Below are positions 50,701 to 62,334 of a stretch of DNA of 64,000 bases, one piece after another. The notes under the pieces were generated by a model. That model made no database searches. It saw only the letters and a list, made by a program, of their open reading frames with translations, and was not told the origin of the DNA. Source of the stretch: Cinclus cinclus (taxonomy: Eukaryota; Chordata; Aves; Passeriformes; Cinclidae); assembly GCF_963662255.1 (NCBI RefSeq), contig NC_085050.1:9296334-9360333 (forward strand), in the 5' to 3' direction. Both the position numbers and the translations under genes were made by a program. The first letter of the stretch is position 1; each line of letters starts with the position of its first letter.

Positions 50701-53700
50701 AATCTTGGCATATACCTGGCATATATGGGCTTTTTCCTAAAGCAGTTTGGTAACTGGGGTAATTTGAAGAACCAATTTCAGTTCTTGTCTGCTAGAGAAA
50801 GATCTGATGTTTTCATACAATTGGATTTTATCTCTGGATGCTAGCTCATATGTACATTCACAACATATGCGTTCTGTCATTTGGAATTAAATGCTTAAAT
50901 ACTATTTTAAAAATCTTCACATTACTCCTAACTGGCACAGAGTTGTGCCCTGTCCTTCTTCCTCTTTCAGAAATGGCTGCCCACAGGAGCTGTTCAATTT
51001 TATAGCTTTCTGGTACATATGTTTTTCAATAGGTGGTTCTTAATGTGTGTGTAGTGTTAAATTTCATCAAATAATCAGACTTTTTATGTGTAGTAGATCA
51101 AAATTTGACCTGAAGAGCCTCCAGTGGTGGGAAACATGAGTGCTGAAGAATGAAAAACAGCCCCCAACATAAAGTGTATTTTTTAAATGAGATCATCATA
51201 GTATTTAAAAAAATCTGGTCTTGCAACTTATACCTTTCAAAGACAAATCTAGACAAGTTTCAGCTGAACGGTTTAGAAGAGAAACTTCTTTGTCTGAATG
51301 TGGACTGCATGCATTCTCTGGCAGGTTTATACTGAGATTTCTAAGTACTCACAAATGTATTTTGAACATATTACTGTGAATTCTTACACAGTAATTACAA
51401 GCTTTAGTTTCTAGGTTTTATTGAATTAGGTGGATTTAGTTGCACAGATAAATTGAAAGAAATGTTCTTAAAATATATTTTATTCTTAATCTGTAGGAAT
51501 AAGTGGATAATGCTTGGAACACAATAGGTATATTTAGTGACTTTGTAATGTAAAATGTATTTCTCCTATAGGTGCTGTCCTAAATGTTCTAACATAAAAA
51601 TTACTAAGGCCTTGCTTGGAGAGATATTAAGTTGCTGGTACATGTAATGCAACATGCAGTAGACAAGCATTTAAAATAAACATGAAAAACCAACCCGTGG
51701 TGTGTAGAAAGTTCACTGCATTAACTTATGCTAAATGGATTGAGATAAAACTCTCAGTGTCCATTAATGACTGAGCTTTTCTATGAAATTGCACCATTTT
51801 CCCTTTAAAATTATATTTTATAATTGTTAACTTCTTAGGTTTTGACAGAAGAAGTATGAATATTCTTTCTGCTGTCATGAAAATCCTATTAGTTTTTCTT
51901 CATACCTTGCAAAACCATGGGAAATTGTACTTGGTGTTTGAATCTAGGTTAATGAAAGCTGGCAAAGTAAATGACCATTCCTAAAATATAGATATTTTGA
52001 AAGTAATTTGATTTTTTTTCTGTCTAATATGTAAACTGATACTATTACTTTACTTTGAGTCATCCTTTTCTTCGTTCTTTGAGAAATGACATTGAAGTTG
52101 TTTATTCATTAACTGTACTGTACAGTGATGTGACGAAGAAATTAGAATTAGAATCACATTTATAAACCAGATTTCAGTAATGCAAATTAAATTTTCTAAA
52201 TTACAAACATTAAATTATGGCTTCTGAATGCATAACATGATCACTAGACTTATGTGCACAGTAGAAGAAATGTCCTAAGCCCCACTGAAGGATTGTAACC
52301 AGAACTATGTTTTTGATACCTGAAACAAAGCTACTAAAGGGAGATGCTTGGATATACTTTTCACTGTTATTATCCCTCACAGATCCAGAAGCATTTATGT
52401 ATTGAAGCAAGAAGTGTCAGTGTTTTTCCATTTTTAAAATCTTTTTCATGAGAAGTGTATTTGTGTTTATCTGAACTAGCACCAGGGGAATGATGTCAGT
52501 AGAGGTTAATTTAGGCTTTGAAAGTCCCAGAATACTTGTGTCAAAGACCAGATCAGATCCTCTCCTGGTGATGGGAATGGTGAGGCCACAACAGTTTGTA
52601 GCAAGTTCTTCAGAGACTGTTAACAGCAGTGTGAGAGCCTGCAGGGAAAGAGAAAAAGAAAGAATAAGATAATACTAAAGGTTTTTGTGGATTTTGAAGA
52701 AAAGTGGGAGTGTTTTTTGCCAAGGCTGAAAAATACAAACTATGAAGAGGTAGCTGTTAGCTTGATTTGTGTCTATATTTATGCTTTTCCTCTTCTGTGT
52801 GTTTCTGACCATGAAGAAGTTGTGGATACTGTAGGGAATTCTTTCCTAGCTTTATAATGAATAGTACAAATGAACAGAGTATTTTTTAACTATTTGAAAG
52901 GTTTCCTAAAGGGCACTTTCAATGACCAAGAAAAGATTGGCCAAACTAAAATAAAAATGCTTTCTATTAGTCATAAGAAAATCAATGCAAACTTAAATCT
53001 AAAAATCATTTGTCCTCCAGACTTCACTCAGCTGAGTGTCCAGGTTCAAGCATTGGAGCACTTATTTGGGAAGTGGTCAGTACTTGGATTTAATGAGGTG
53101 TTAGATGCCCTGAGGTCATTTACAATCAAAGTTGAGAAGTTTAGGGTAGATAAGCACATAAACTTCATCATTTCACTAGAATACTAGTTGTCCTTGAAAA
53201 TCTGATGTACAATATAGGTAGAGGTGGTGAGGAGCTCTTACTTCCTGGAAATTAAGTTCTAGCTTATTGCAAGCACTCTGAAGGTCCTTTTGTTTCTGTG
53301 ACAGTCAGAAGTCACAGGGAAAGTTTTTAGAGTCACCTGATTGGCAAAACACTGAATTTTCATCTTAATGCCACATACCTCCAAATACTACAGCAAATTA
53401 AAGTGCATGAGGTATTGTTTTGATTCATATTGTTTTGCAGTCTCTGCAGGTGAGTTTTAGGTATCTACCTTGTCACAAGTACCAGCTGATAGTCTCTGCC
53501 CATCTAAGAGGGACTTTTGGGAGCAGTGTGGTTACCACAGCTTCTTCCAGTAAATATTAATGGGATCAAATCCCTGGACAGCAGTGGTTGAAAGGCCTGG
53601 GATGAATTTCATGCTGGGGAAAAAACAACTGTGAGAAATAACAGCTGGCTTCTTTAGATGTTCCTCTCTAATATTATCTGTTACTTACAAGATGATAAAA

Positions 53701-53796
53701 GTAGCTAGCGCTGCAAATATTAAGTGAAGCTCAAAGATTTCTGATACTTGCCATGAAAGTTCAGTAACACATTTTTCTTTTTTTTTTTTATTGCAG

Positions 53797-53818
53797 TCAG
53801 CAACTGTTTCTGATGGAG
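53797..53818 (+). CDS. RGS12: RGS12 exon 4: 22-nt microexon (residues 660-666 plus first base of 667)
   Basis: The peptide SATVSDG plus the first base of a Glu codon matches the same short segment in other vertebrate RGS12 proteins. The acceptor has a long T-rich tract ending TTGCAG and the donor is GTAAGC. At 22 nt it is below the size that exon definition normally handles easily. It starts in phase 0 and ends in phase 1, so it cannot be skipped without changing frame: joining exon 3 directly to exon 5 would read AGC then TGA, stopping after one codon. Inclusion is therefore required for any protein with the RGS domain from this start. Confidence 0.93.
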
Positions 53819-56000
53819 GTAAGCTTTAACTTGTCTTTACTTTTATAATGAAAAATAATCCGTTTTCCACATTAAGCAACATAATATGTGGTAAATTATG
53901 TGATATGTTACAAGATGTAAATCCAAGGTGGTGCAGAACTCTGTGGCTGCTTTGGGAACTGTGCCAGTGAAAATATTGCAGGATTGTGTTCACTTACTTT
54001 CATTGGTTTATTTGTGCAATATTTTTTGATGGTACATTTATGTATGCACGTTTTTATTTTAACTAGGCTTCTTCATTCATAATAATAGAGGCAGAGCTGG
54101 TAGACTTCTGTGTAATTGGATGATAGATAAAATCTAATTCTCTGTTTTATTGTTCTTTGCATACCTTATTTGCTTTTAAAGAAATGCTCTAGCTTCTAAG
54201 TTGTAAACTGTATTGGTACTTTTGTTGAGGATGAACTTTCTTAAGTGTGATCCTTTTTGAAAAGGGGGTAAGTAATTTCATATTTGTAAAATCCCAGCAT
54301 AGAGCTTTTGCACTTCTGGAGTACTTCTAAGTAAACTCTTCTTTATTGCATATAAGCTGGTTTGTTTTGGTTGTAACATGTCTTTAATGTTTTAAAGGAT
54401 GTCCACTCTTTGTTAACCATTGGAAGATCATTTCTCTGAAGCTTTGAAATTAATTGAAACAATTTAAAAAGGCTTCCTTAATGGAATAAAGGAATTTGTA
54501 TAGTGTAGTGTATTTCTCTACTGTAGCCATATATGGCTTTTCTCCTTGTCTTCTCTGGCAAGAGTTGGTTCACTTGATCCTGCAGAGAAAGTCTCATTGG
54601 AAATAAAAAAAAAGGTATTTTTGCATTTGCTGTTCTTTGACAACATTTCAAGACAAATTTATTAAATAGAAAGGGCAAAAGGGAACAAGCTGTGTTGCTG
54701 TAATCAGTGCAGTGAAATTGGAAAAAATATTTGAAATGCTAAGGATAATTTTTTTATATTACATGCAAATGTAAATGAAAATTAGCTGTACTGTTTTCAA
54801 AACTTGTTCATATCGTAATTTCTGATTCCTTGCAAGACTAAAATTGCACTTGAGAAAAACATTACTGTTTTGGACCTTTTGCTGGAGTCGCTTTCCAGTG
54901 GCCTTGTCAGGTATTTTCCTTCACTACTGCTGACACAGTGTAATGCTTTACTGTACCTCTGTCTGCATGAGAAGATAGACTCTGTGTTGTATCCATCTTG
55001 TCTGCAAAGTGAGAAAACAACAAACCAGAAAATAACAGTGTTTATTCTGCTTTCTATTTCTAAAACGTAGCCTATGATTTTCTGGGAAATATACATTTCC
55101 CCTCCCCCCCCCATGTTACCTGCTTGATATAAAAATCAAAGCAGACCACAGACTTTCTGACAGTGTATGTAGTTGTTTGGGACCAAAAATTTGATTGATC
55201 TTTTTGTAGGCAAAATGCTCTGTACTTGTGTCTTGTCTCCATGAGGGTTCTTATTCTATGTTAATGAAAGTTAATTTGTTGCTTATCCAGACTTGGAAAT
55301 CCCTGTGATAGTACTCATACAATAATACTTTTAAGATTTTTATCCTTCCAGCTGAAAACTCATTTTAAAAATTCCACTGATTTTCAGTTCTTCCAATAGG
55401 ACTTACGTCTTATTCCAAATCTGTAGTAACTGTTTTCACAATTAATTCTGTACAGTTTTTTTAACTCATGAAATCTAAGAGCCATGTAGCTCCTTTCACA
55501 GAGTTGAAAGAACAGCCAAGAAGTTATGTGCAATTTTCTGTTGAGATGTATTCCCTATTTTTTTAGCTGGTTCAGAATTTAACATAAACTCTCTCTTCAT
55601 TCTTAAATGCTACTTAAGAAGGGGTATAATTTGAGTAAAAAGTGGTGGTTGAACTTTACTGAATAATATTGAATCAATGCATAAATACCCCCCAAATAGT
55701 GGGTTGGAAAAACGGGAGCCAGTGAGATTGTAATCAAAGTGAAATTAAATAAATTCCTAATTCATTTCAAGTTGCATTGAATAAAATGTTCTGATTCATG
55801 TGTGAATTACATTTTCTAGCATTTACTTTCACTGAGTATGGCACAGCACTGAAATTTTTTCAGTTTTCCTTAATCTCACTAATATGCAAATAGTTCCACA
55901 GACTTAGACACTTTAGGGTATGTCTAGTTTAGAGACATTTTCACCAATGTCAGCATTAGCACAGCACTGCATACTTCCCTTCCTAGGAGAATCTTCATCA

Positions 56001-56312
56001 GCACAGAATCACAGAATGATTTGGGTTGGAAGGGATGTAAAGGTCAACTCGTTCCAACCCCTGCCATCCAACCTGGCCTTGACATTTCCAGGGATGGGAC
56101 ATCTACAGTTTCTCTGGGCAACCTGTTCCAGTGTTATCATCGCTGTCAGAGTGAAAAATGTCTTATATCTAATCTAAATCTACCTTCCTTCAGTTTATAG
56201 CCATTACCCTTTGTCTGCTCTTGTCAGAAGCCCCTGTCCAGCTGTCTTGTAGCTCCCTTTAGGTACTGGAAGGTGCTCTAAGGTCTCTCCAGGACCTTCT
56301 CTTCTACTTGGT
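56001..56312 (-). mobile_element. CR1 3' end, 5'-truncated
   Basis: Begins with GCACAGAATCACAGAAT, the antisense of the CR1 terminal octamer repeats (ATTCTGTG). It continues with TTTGGGTTGGAAGGGA, CCATCCAACCTGGCCTTGAC, CCAGGGATGGG, CTCTGGGCAACCTGTTCCAG and the terminal block near AGGTCTCTCCAGGACCTTCT. This is the standard avian CR1 3' end in minus orientation, about 310 bp, non-coding and inactive. The neighbouring plus-strand frame 55920-56177 is only a shadow of it. Confidence 0.96.
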
Positions 56313-57049
56313 ATTATTAATATTAGTATTTGTACATATGATTAGATACTATAAAGATGTTGTTAAGTTTTAGTTTGGGAAGAAAATTAATGTGTAAAAA
56401 GAAATTGTCTATTTATATACATCTCTTCAGTATGGTGGGAGGCACAACAGTTCTTTGTACATTTTCTTTCCAAAGTCAATGAAGATTTATGTCATATGGC
56501 TTTTATTATGTTAGAGCCTGGCCCTGGAAACCATCTACCCCTTGTTGTGTTTATTTGATATTTTACATCCCATCTTGTGCAAGGCTGGGATGTTCTTATC
56601 AGCCAAAACTGTGCACTTGGGCATTGCGAGATAGCTAACGTGTAAATTGGTGCTGTTTCCAGACACGCTGACCAGTGGCAGCTCTTAACTGTAATTGATT
56701 TGTGTAATGAATTGCAGACAATCAGAATGCAAACTGTAATAGTGCTTAGATGCAAGATCAGTGCTGTAGATCAACTAATCTGCAGCACCTCAGCTCTGGG
56801 AGTGGCAGGATCCATTTTATGTTACTACAGCGACCTGTAATTAGCAGGTTTCTCTTCCTTCCCACCTCAGAAACTGTCCTTTGCTGCTGGCTCTGGGACT
56901 GTGTACACAGCATGCAGGCTGTGCCTGATGTTCTGAGCACTGTGCCATCTGAATTGTCACAGGGATGATCAATAGTCCCCAGCTAATGTCTGACTTGGCT
57001 ATTTATACCTGGAAGGCACTTTAGAAAGGGAAAACCTTAAGGTCAAAGG

Positions 57050-57062
57050 ATCTATAACAGAA
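57050..57062 (+). promoter_or_regulatory. Imperfect DR1-like motif
   Basis: AGGTCAAAGGATC has one perfect nuclear-receptor half site, one spacer base and a second half with mismatches. Weaker than the element at 45512. Confidence 0.25.
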
Positions 57063-58209
57063 GTACCATCATCATTCATCTCCCAGACAGAGGTAGTGAG
57101 GTATCTGAGCTAGTGAGAATGTCTGAGTCAGTTCTCACCTGCTATTCCCTGCAGAGATCAGTTCCACAAAGCTGAAGTCTGTTATTTCCAAATACTTCAG
57201 CCTAACAGATACTATATGCACATATTTTTTTCCTAAGATACTACTTTGCTGTAGTTTCTGCTGATTTTTTTGCTTTTAGTGTTCATCACTTAGAAAGAAT
57301 TTTTGTAAGGAAAAGTGTTTCTAAAGACCTTTCTGAAAGGAATCTGATGTTTGCAGTAATAAATAATGTAAAAGTGTATTTTAAAAAGTAACTGAAGAAG
57401 GTAAGGCAAAAACTTTGCAATGAAGTGCAAAATACAGCAAAGCACTGTTTATGCTTTTTGCACTAAAAATGCAGATGGATTATTTCCTCTGTCAGGTATA
57501 TGACTTATTTGTTTGTTCTGCTGATGGTGCGTGCTCACTGTAGCTGTGTTTCACTGTATCATAAATAATTCAAGTTCCTTTAGCAGCAGTGGCAAAAGGT
57601 CTTTTCTTTAAATTATTTATGTAGCATTTTATAATGCTTTGTGTTAAGTATACTATTGCTTCCCTCTGCTTGAAGCCACGAGGGTAAGGAATCGATTTGT
57701 TTAGAATGGTGTTAGAGGCTCCCAGGAATTGCTGTGGGGAAATGCATTAGCTTCCCTCATCCCAAAATTGCAGAGGAACAATGTGCTGTACAGTCAGACT
57801 AATCTGCACCCAATGGGTTCCGGGACGTTTCAGCTGAACTTGGTATGGATTCAGAAGGATGGCTTTCAGTGAAGGGCTTGAAGTATTTGATTAAGTGGCA
57901 CCACAGTGGTTCTTACCAGCTTTATCCAGGTAATGTATTTAGTGATTAACTAGAATATCTTTATTATATGATTTGTATGCGTTCCTATGATTATGAGGAA
58001 TGAGCTTAGCTTCTCACAACAACAAAAAGTATGTGTAGCCTAAAAAAATGTATACATAGTACATACAAATGCATACAAAGTAGCCTTCATTTATTGTATT
58101 CAGGCGTATGGCTTTATATTATCTAAATCAAAACTTCTGAAGCCATCGTTTCCTGAATACTTTCAAGACATAGCTGATTAAATGCCTAGATTTTTTTTAC
58201 AAAATGCTG

Positions 58210-58242
58210 TTTTGTTTTTTTTTTGTTTTTTTGTTTTTTTTT
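58210..58242. repeat. Interrupted poly-T tract
   Basis: Runs of four to nine T separated by single G. Simple sequence in intron 4. Confidence 0.85.
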
Positions 58243-58566
58243 AATAAACCAAGACCCTCCATGGAATGTGTAAACACAAGTGCAAAACCTTGGGTTTTGA
58301 GGTTTTTTTAGATTGCATTCTTTGTCAGTTCTGTATTTCCAAAAGATAATAAATGAAACTGAATGAGTTTGCGCTCAAAAGTAGTTTTTCCTCAGTAGGT
58401 ATGGTTGCTATCAAGCAGAACAAAACTAAAGTTAGGTCCTTGGAATTTGAAATGTTTGATCAAGGAGCCTCCTTTTACAGGTAATACAAGATAAGCCGGT
58501 GCTTCCACCAGCGATGACAAAGGAAGGCAGGCATTTGGAAACCTCCCAGCCCTGCTGTACTCCATG

Positions 58567-58632
58567 TTGTCCATGCAGACATTATGCACATTAAATTGTC
58601 ACATTGTCCATGCAGACATTTTCACATTAAAC
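58567..58632. repeat. Two-copy 37-bp tandem duplication
   Basis: TTGTCCATGCAGACATT starts at 58567 and again at 58604, and both copies run on into CACATTAAA. The second copy differs at a few bases and is partial. A recent local duplication without evident function. Confidence 0.88.
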
Positions 58633-61329
58633 TCCTCTGGCATACTGAGATTCCCCAGTTGCTTCTTTTCTTTCTTAAAAGTAACTCTACGAACAGGAGG
58701 GGTCCACTTAGCAAAACAGCCCTGTGGTGAGAGCATTTGAGGGTGGGAGTCAGGGCTCTGTTTCCTCTGCTGATCATCACAGAGGACTCCTTAGATGAAG
58801 TATGTGACTGTGTAAGTTGGAAAGTTTCTCCATTCCTGCTTTCCAAGGTGGGCTGTGTGTACCTAGGAATGCATGGGCTGGGAGGGACAGGAAACCTGAT
58901 GCTGGAGTTTTTCATTGGAAACATTCCTCTGCAAGAGGAGTGGAGCAGGAGTTATGCCTTATACAGTCTTCATTTAAGTGTGATTTGGATAAATTGGGTA
59001 CTAGTGTTAGAGTCGGGAGCTGTTTTCCCTACCATCTGATTTTCTCCTGTTCTTAATGGGATATCTGCATTAGGCTGTGACTGTTCTAATTACAACTGAT
59101 GATCTGGGTCGTAAAAGAAACTAGAATAACCAAGCCTTTTCTGGCAGACAACCTTTTCTGTGTTGTTTGCAGTTTGACAGGTACCACAGCAGAAAGCTCT
59201 ACAGATTTTAAAAGCAAACCAACTGCACTTCTTCATTAAGGGAAACCAAAGCTGTGCCAGGGTTAAGTTAAAACAGTTACTTTTGAAAAAAAGTCTGAGT
59301 TATCTAAATGTAATCTACCAGAACAGAGACATTTTACTGGGAATGAGTAATCCCTTAGTGCTGTGTTAACACATTGGAGGACGTGGGCCAGTAGCTCTTT
59401 GGTTGCTGGAAATAGTCTTATTTTGGCTCATTTGTTTTCCTGGGATCTCCAGAGTGGGGAGCGTATCAGAGGAGGGAGAACCCAGTGCAGTTTAGAGGAG
59501 TGTATCTCTGAGGAGCTGGGGAGAGCAGGCAGCTGGTGGCAATTAAAGGTAGTTAGCAGTTACCCACTGGTGTAAACACTGGAGGCTGTAATTGCAGTTT
59601 GGTTTCCCTGCTGCCATGGGGAAGTTGAATGGCTGCCACTGGGAGGGAGGTGATGCTGACTGGCTGATGACTGCTGTGCCTGCCACTTCCCCATCCCTTC
59701 TGAGTCCTGAGGCACTGTGACTCCAGGATCCAGATGTGGCTGCTCCCTAATTTCTGTGTCAGCCAAGTAGGTTTCAGGGGTTTGGTATGTGGGATGAGTT
59801 TGCCATTCTGACTTTGCCTGAAAGGAACAAGGAAATTTTCATCATTCATCACTGAAGAATGCTGGGGATTGAACCCTCCAGGAGTGAGGCAGTTTCTGAA
59901 ACTGTTCCAGATCTATCAAGAAGTGGGTGTCTATTTATATCCTGGACTGGAAAATAGAGCATATCCACCTGCAGAGTTAAAGCAAAATATTTCTGATAAT
60001 AAATTTAGATATCATTCTCTTCAGATCTACATTCTTTCACAATAGTTTCACTGTGGTGACAGGTTTTCTCTAATGAAGTTAACAGTTGACTTGGTTAGGC
60101 TCTATCATATGTCTTAAAGGAAAAAGTGAATAAATATTTGTATAAGAAAATCTGGCATTATTTGCTGAGTGTTTGTAATTAGCTTTGATTAATATGGTGA
60201 TTAGGCAAAGAAAATTCTTTATATGCCTGATTTGTTACTAGTGTCCTTAAATATTATTGTTGAAAACACAAAGTTATATTTTGTTCTTTCCTCATCTAAT
60301 TCTGTATCTTTGTCTTGTTTTACTTTTGTCTTAAAAAAATGGCTTTGCTTTACAGAAACTCAGTGTAGTTAACTGTTACATCTTAGTGAATATTTCTGAG
60401 TTAAGAATATGTTTAAAAATGAAATTTCAGAACTCTTAATTTTTTTTTTCTGATCTTCACAACTATCTTTATAACGTTTTCCAATGCTTGTAACTGTTTT
60501 TGAATGGTACATTTTTTCAAAGCTCTGACTTCCAGGGAGGAACAGTAATGTTTTGTAACATGAAGTTTGGAAATGCTAAGTGCTTTCAAACACTTCTAAC
60601 ATGAAAGGAGGCCTTGGGAGATTGTATAAAGTAGGGTCTTTCTGGTGAAATTACTCATTGCTGTAGTTAGTCTAAGTGATTAAATGAGGAAAATCATAAA
60701 AATGTCCCTGTGAAACACAGTCCATTTCTGTCTGCTTATGAATTCAGTTTTCTCAAACAAATTCCATCTCTAGCGAGCCGCATACTTGCTTTTCCATTTG
60801 GCATAAAATTGCTGAATATAGCATCTGTGTAATTTGAGGGTATTATTTCCTTACATCTGTTACTGCAAATCTTTCAAATAATTGAACTTCTGTGGTTTTT
60901 TTCATCCCTTTTTTCATCCCTTCTTATCTCATTCAGTTTGGCATCTCTCTCTGTACAGCCTGTCCTGCTCAAAGCAGGGAGATCAGACCAGGCAGGCTTT
61001 AGTTGTGTCTCCACAATGAATTAAACCTTACATCCCCTCTGTGAAGTGTGTAGCTGTGAGTTCAGCATTGCAAGTTTTACATTTGTGTACACTGGGAGGT
61101 GGAGGGATCATCCTGTAAAAGGGTGTGCAAGAAGTAAATGACAAATCTGAGAATAGAGCTCTGTTATAAACAGTTCCCTCTCTTACTTAGAGCAGTCATT
61201 TCTTTCCCCTTTGTACTTCTGTGAACAAATGGTCACTTCGACATTTTTTGTGTGCCTATTTTGTTCACTGACATGACAAAGATGACCTGGGGTTAATGCT
61301 TCAAATTATTAGGCTGCTACGCAAGGGGG

Positions 61330-61372
61330 TTTTTTGTTTGTTTTTTTTTTTTTTTTTTTTTGGGTTTTTTTT
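61330..61372. repeat. Long T-rich tract
   Basis: About 40 nt of T with a few G, the longest pure run exceeding 20. A likely length-variable simple repeat in intron 4. Confidence 0.9.
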
Positions 61373-62164
61373 GTGTGTTTCCCTGAATTCCCCGTGGGTT
61401 CTTGTTAATTTGTTTCTCAGAATAAAAAAATCACTTCTGTTTTTTCAAGATCTAAAGAATCTGGTAATTTCTTGTTTTGAGGTCTCTAGATTATTCCAGT
61501 ATGTTGGCTGGAGTCTGCAAGGGATCCCTATTTTTGTCAGAAACCATAATAAATTGAGCATCTATGGATTGATGTCTCTTCCTGTGATATGGAAGGCATC
61601 CTGTAATAGCTGATGTTCCTAATGTTCTTTTTCACAATTGACTCCTCTCCTAAATTTTCAGTATTAGTGGGAATCTTGTATTTCCATGTAAAATTTCACA
61701 GATTGCCTGTCTGTCAATTGAAGTGTATATGAAATTTTGCTGTTTGCTATTACCTAATAGGTTTTTGCCCACTTTCTGGTGAACAGTGGGTTCTTGAATG
61801 TCAACTTTCCTTGGGTAAACTTATGAAGGAGTACAGTCCATAGCATGAGAAATATAAAGAGGAAAATGTATTTTCCTTTGTGGAATAAGAGAAAATATTT
61901 TTTGGGCCTGCCCTTTTTCATTCTGTCAGGGGACTGCTGTTAAGACACTAATTTAATTTTCTTCGCAGTGGAACAGAAGAAACTTGAGAAGTGTTTCAGG
62001 TGTTTTTTTTCTATGCAGATGCTCTTAATAAAAATGGAGAAGGATATTTAGAAATCTGCACCACTGTTGAGCTTGAGCAGGAGGTGTGATAAATCAAATA
62101 AGCAATACTGAAGAGTAAAAGTGAGTAGTACTTTATTGACAGATTGGATTTCCTTTATTGACAG

Positions 62165-62334
62165 AGCTGAATAGCACTGAATTGAAAGACTGCATCAGTG
62201 AAAACAGCCTCAGTAGCAATGCCAGCCTTCCCAGCGTGCAGAGCTGCCGGCGACTGCGAGAAAGGAGAGTTGCAAGCTGGGCTGTTTCCTTTGAGCGTCT
62301 TCTTCAGGATTCTGTGGGTGTTAAATATTTTTCG
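62165..62334 (+). CDS. RGS12: RGS12 exon 5: pre-RGS segment and start of the RGS domain (residues 667-723)
   Basis: 170 nt. The first two bases complete the split Glu codon, followed by 56 codons to a phase 0 donor (TCG, then GTGAGT). The peptide includes KDCISENSLSSNASLPSVQS, then CRRLRERRVASWAVSFERLL and ends VGVKYFS. These match the region just before and at the start of the RGS domain in vertebrate RGS12. RGS begins at about residue 708 (SFERLL, first helix). The catalytic contact residues with the G-alpha switch regions are in later exons outside the window, so GAP activity cannot be checked here. The RGS domain and the following Ras-binding and GoLoco parts are cut off by the window end, not broken. 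The Ser-rich stretch at 678-693 is a likely flexible, phosphorylatable linker. Confidence 0.96.

Larger units (their letters stand above)
34128..53796 (+). other. RGS12: RGS12 intron 3
   Basis: 19.7 kb from GTAATT to the pyrimidine-rich acceptor ending TTGCAG. It is mostly AT-rich. Points of note are a GC-richer segment about 41.40-42.08 kb with a palindromic E-box at 42065-42083, a CTCF-like motif (44540-44554), a consensus DR1 element (45512-45524), an X-box-like motif (47750-47764) and an (AT)7 repeat (41029-41042). I recognise no other gene. ORFs of about 100-145 codons (36382-36726, 41221-41658, 52870-53187) show no family motifs or splice logic. Confidence 0.7.
53819..62164 (+). other. 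RGS12: RGS12 intron 4
   Basis: 8.3 kb from GTAAGC to TTTATTGACAG. It carries a CR1 3' end (56001-56312), an imperfect DR1-like motif AGGTCAAAGGATC (57050-57062), T tracts (58210-58242, 61330-61372) and a 37-bp tandem duplication (58567-58632). No other coding exon is recognised; ORFs near 58.7-59.8 kb have no family resemblance. Confidence 0.75.

Noticed and set aside
52870..53187. Plus-strand ORF of 105 codons in intron 3
   Set aside because: No recognised motif and an isolated position. Its length is within chance for a 64 kb window.
58392..59852. Cluster of ORFs of 65-100 codons on both strands in intron 4
   Set aside because: Overlapping frames without domain resemblance, in mildly GC-richer intron sequence.
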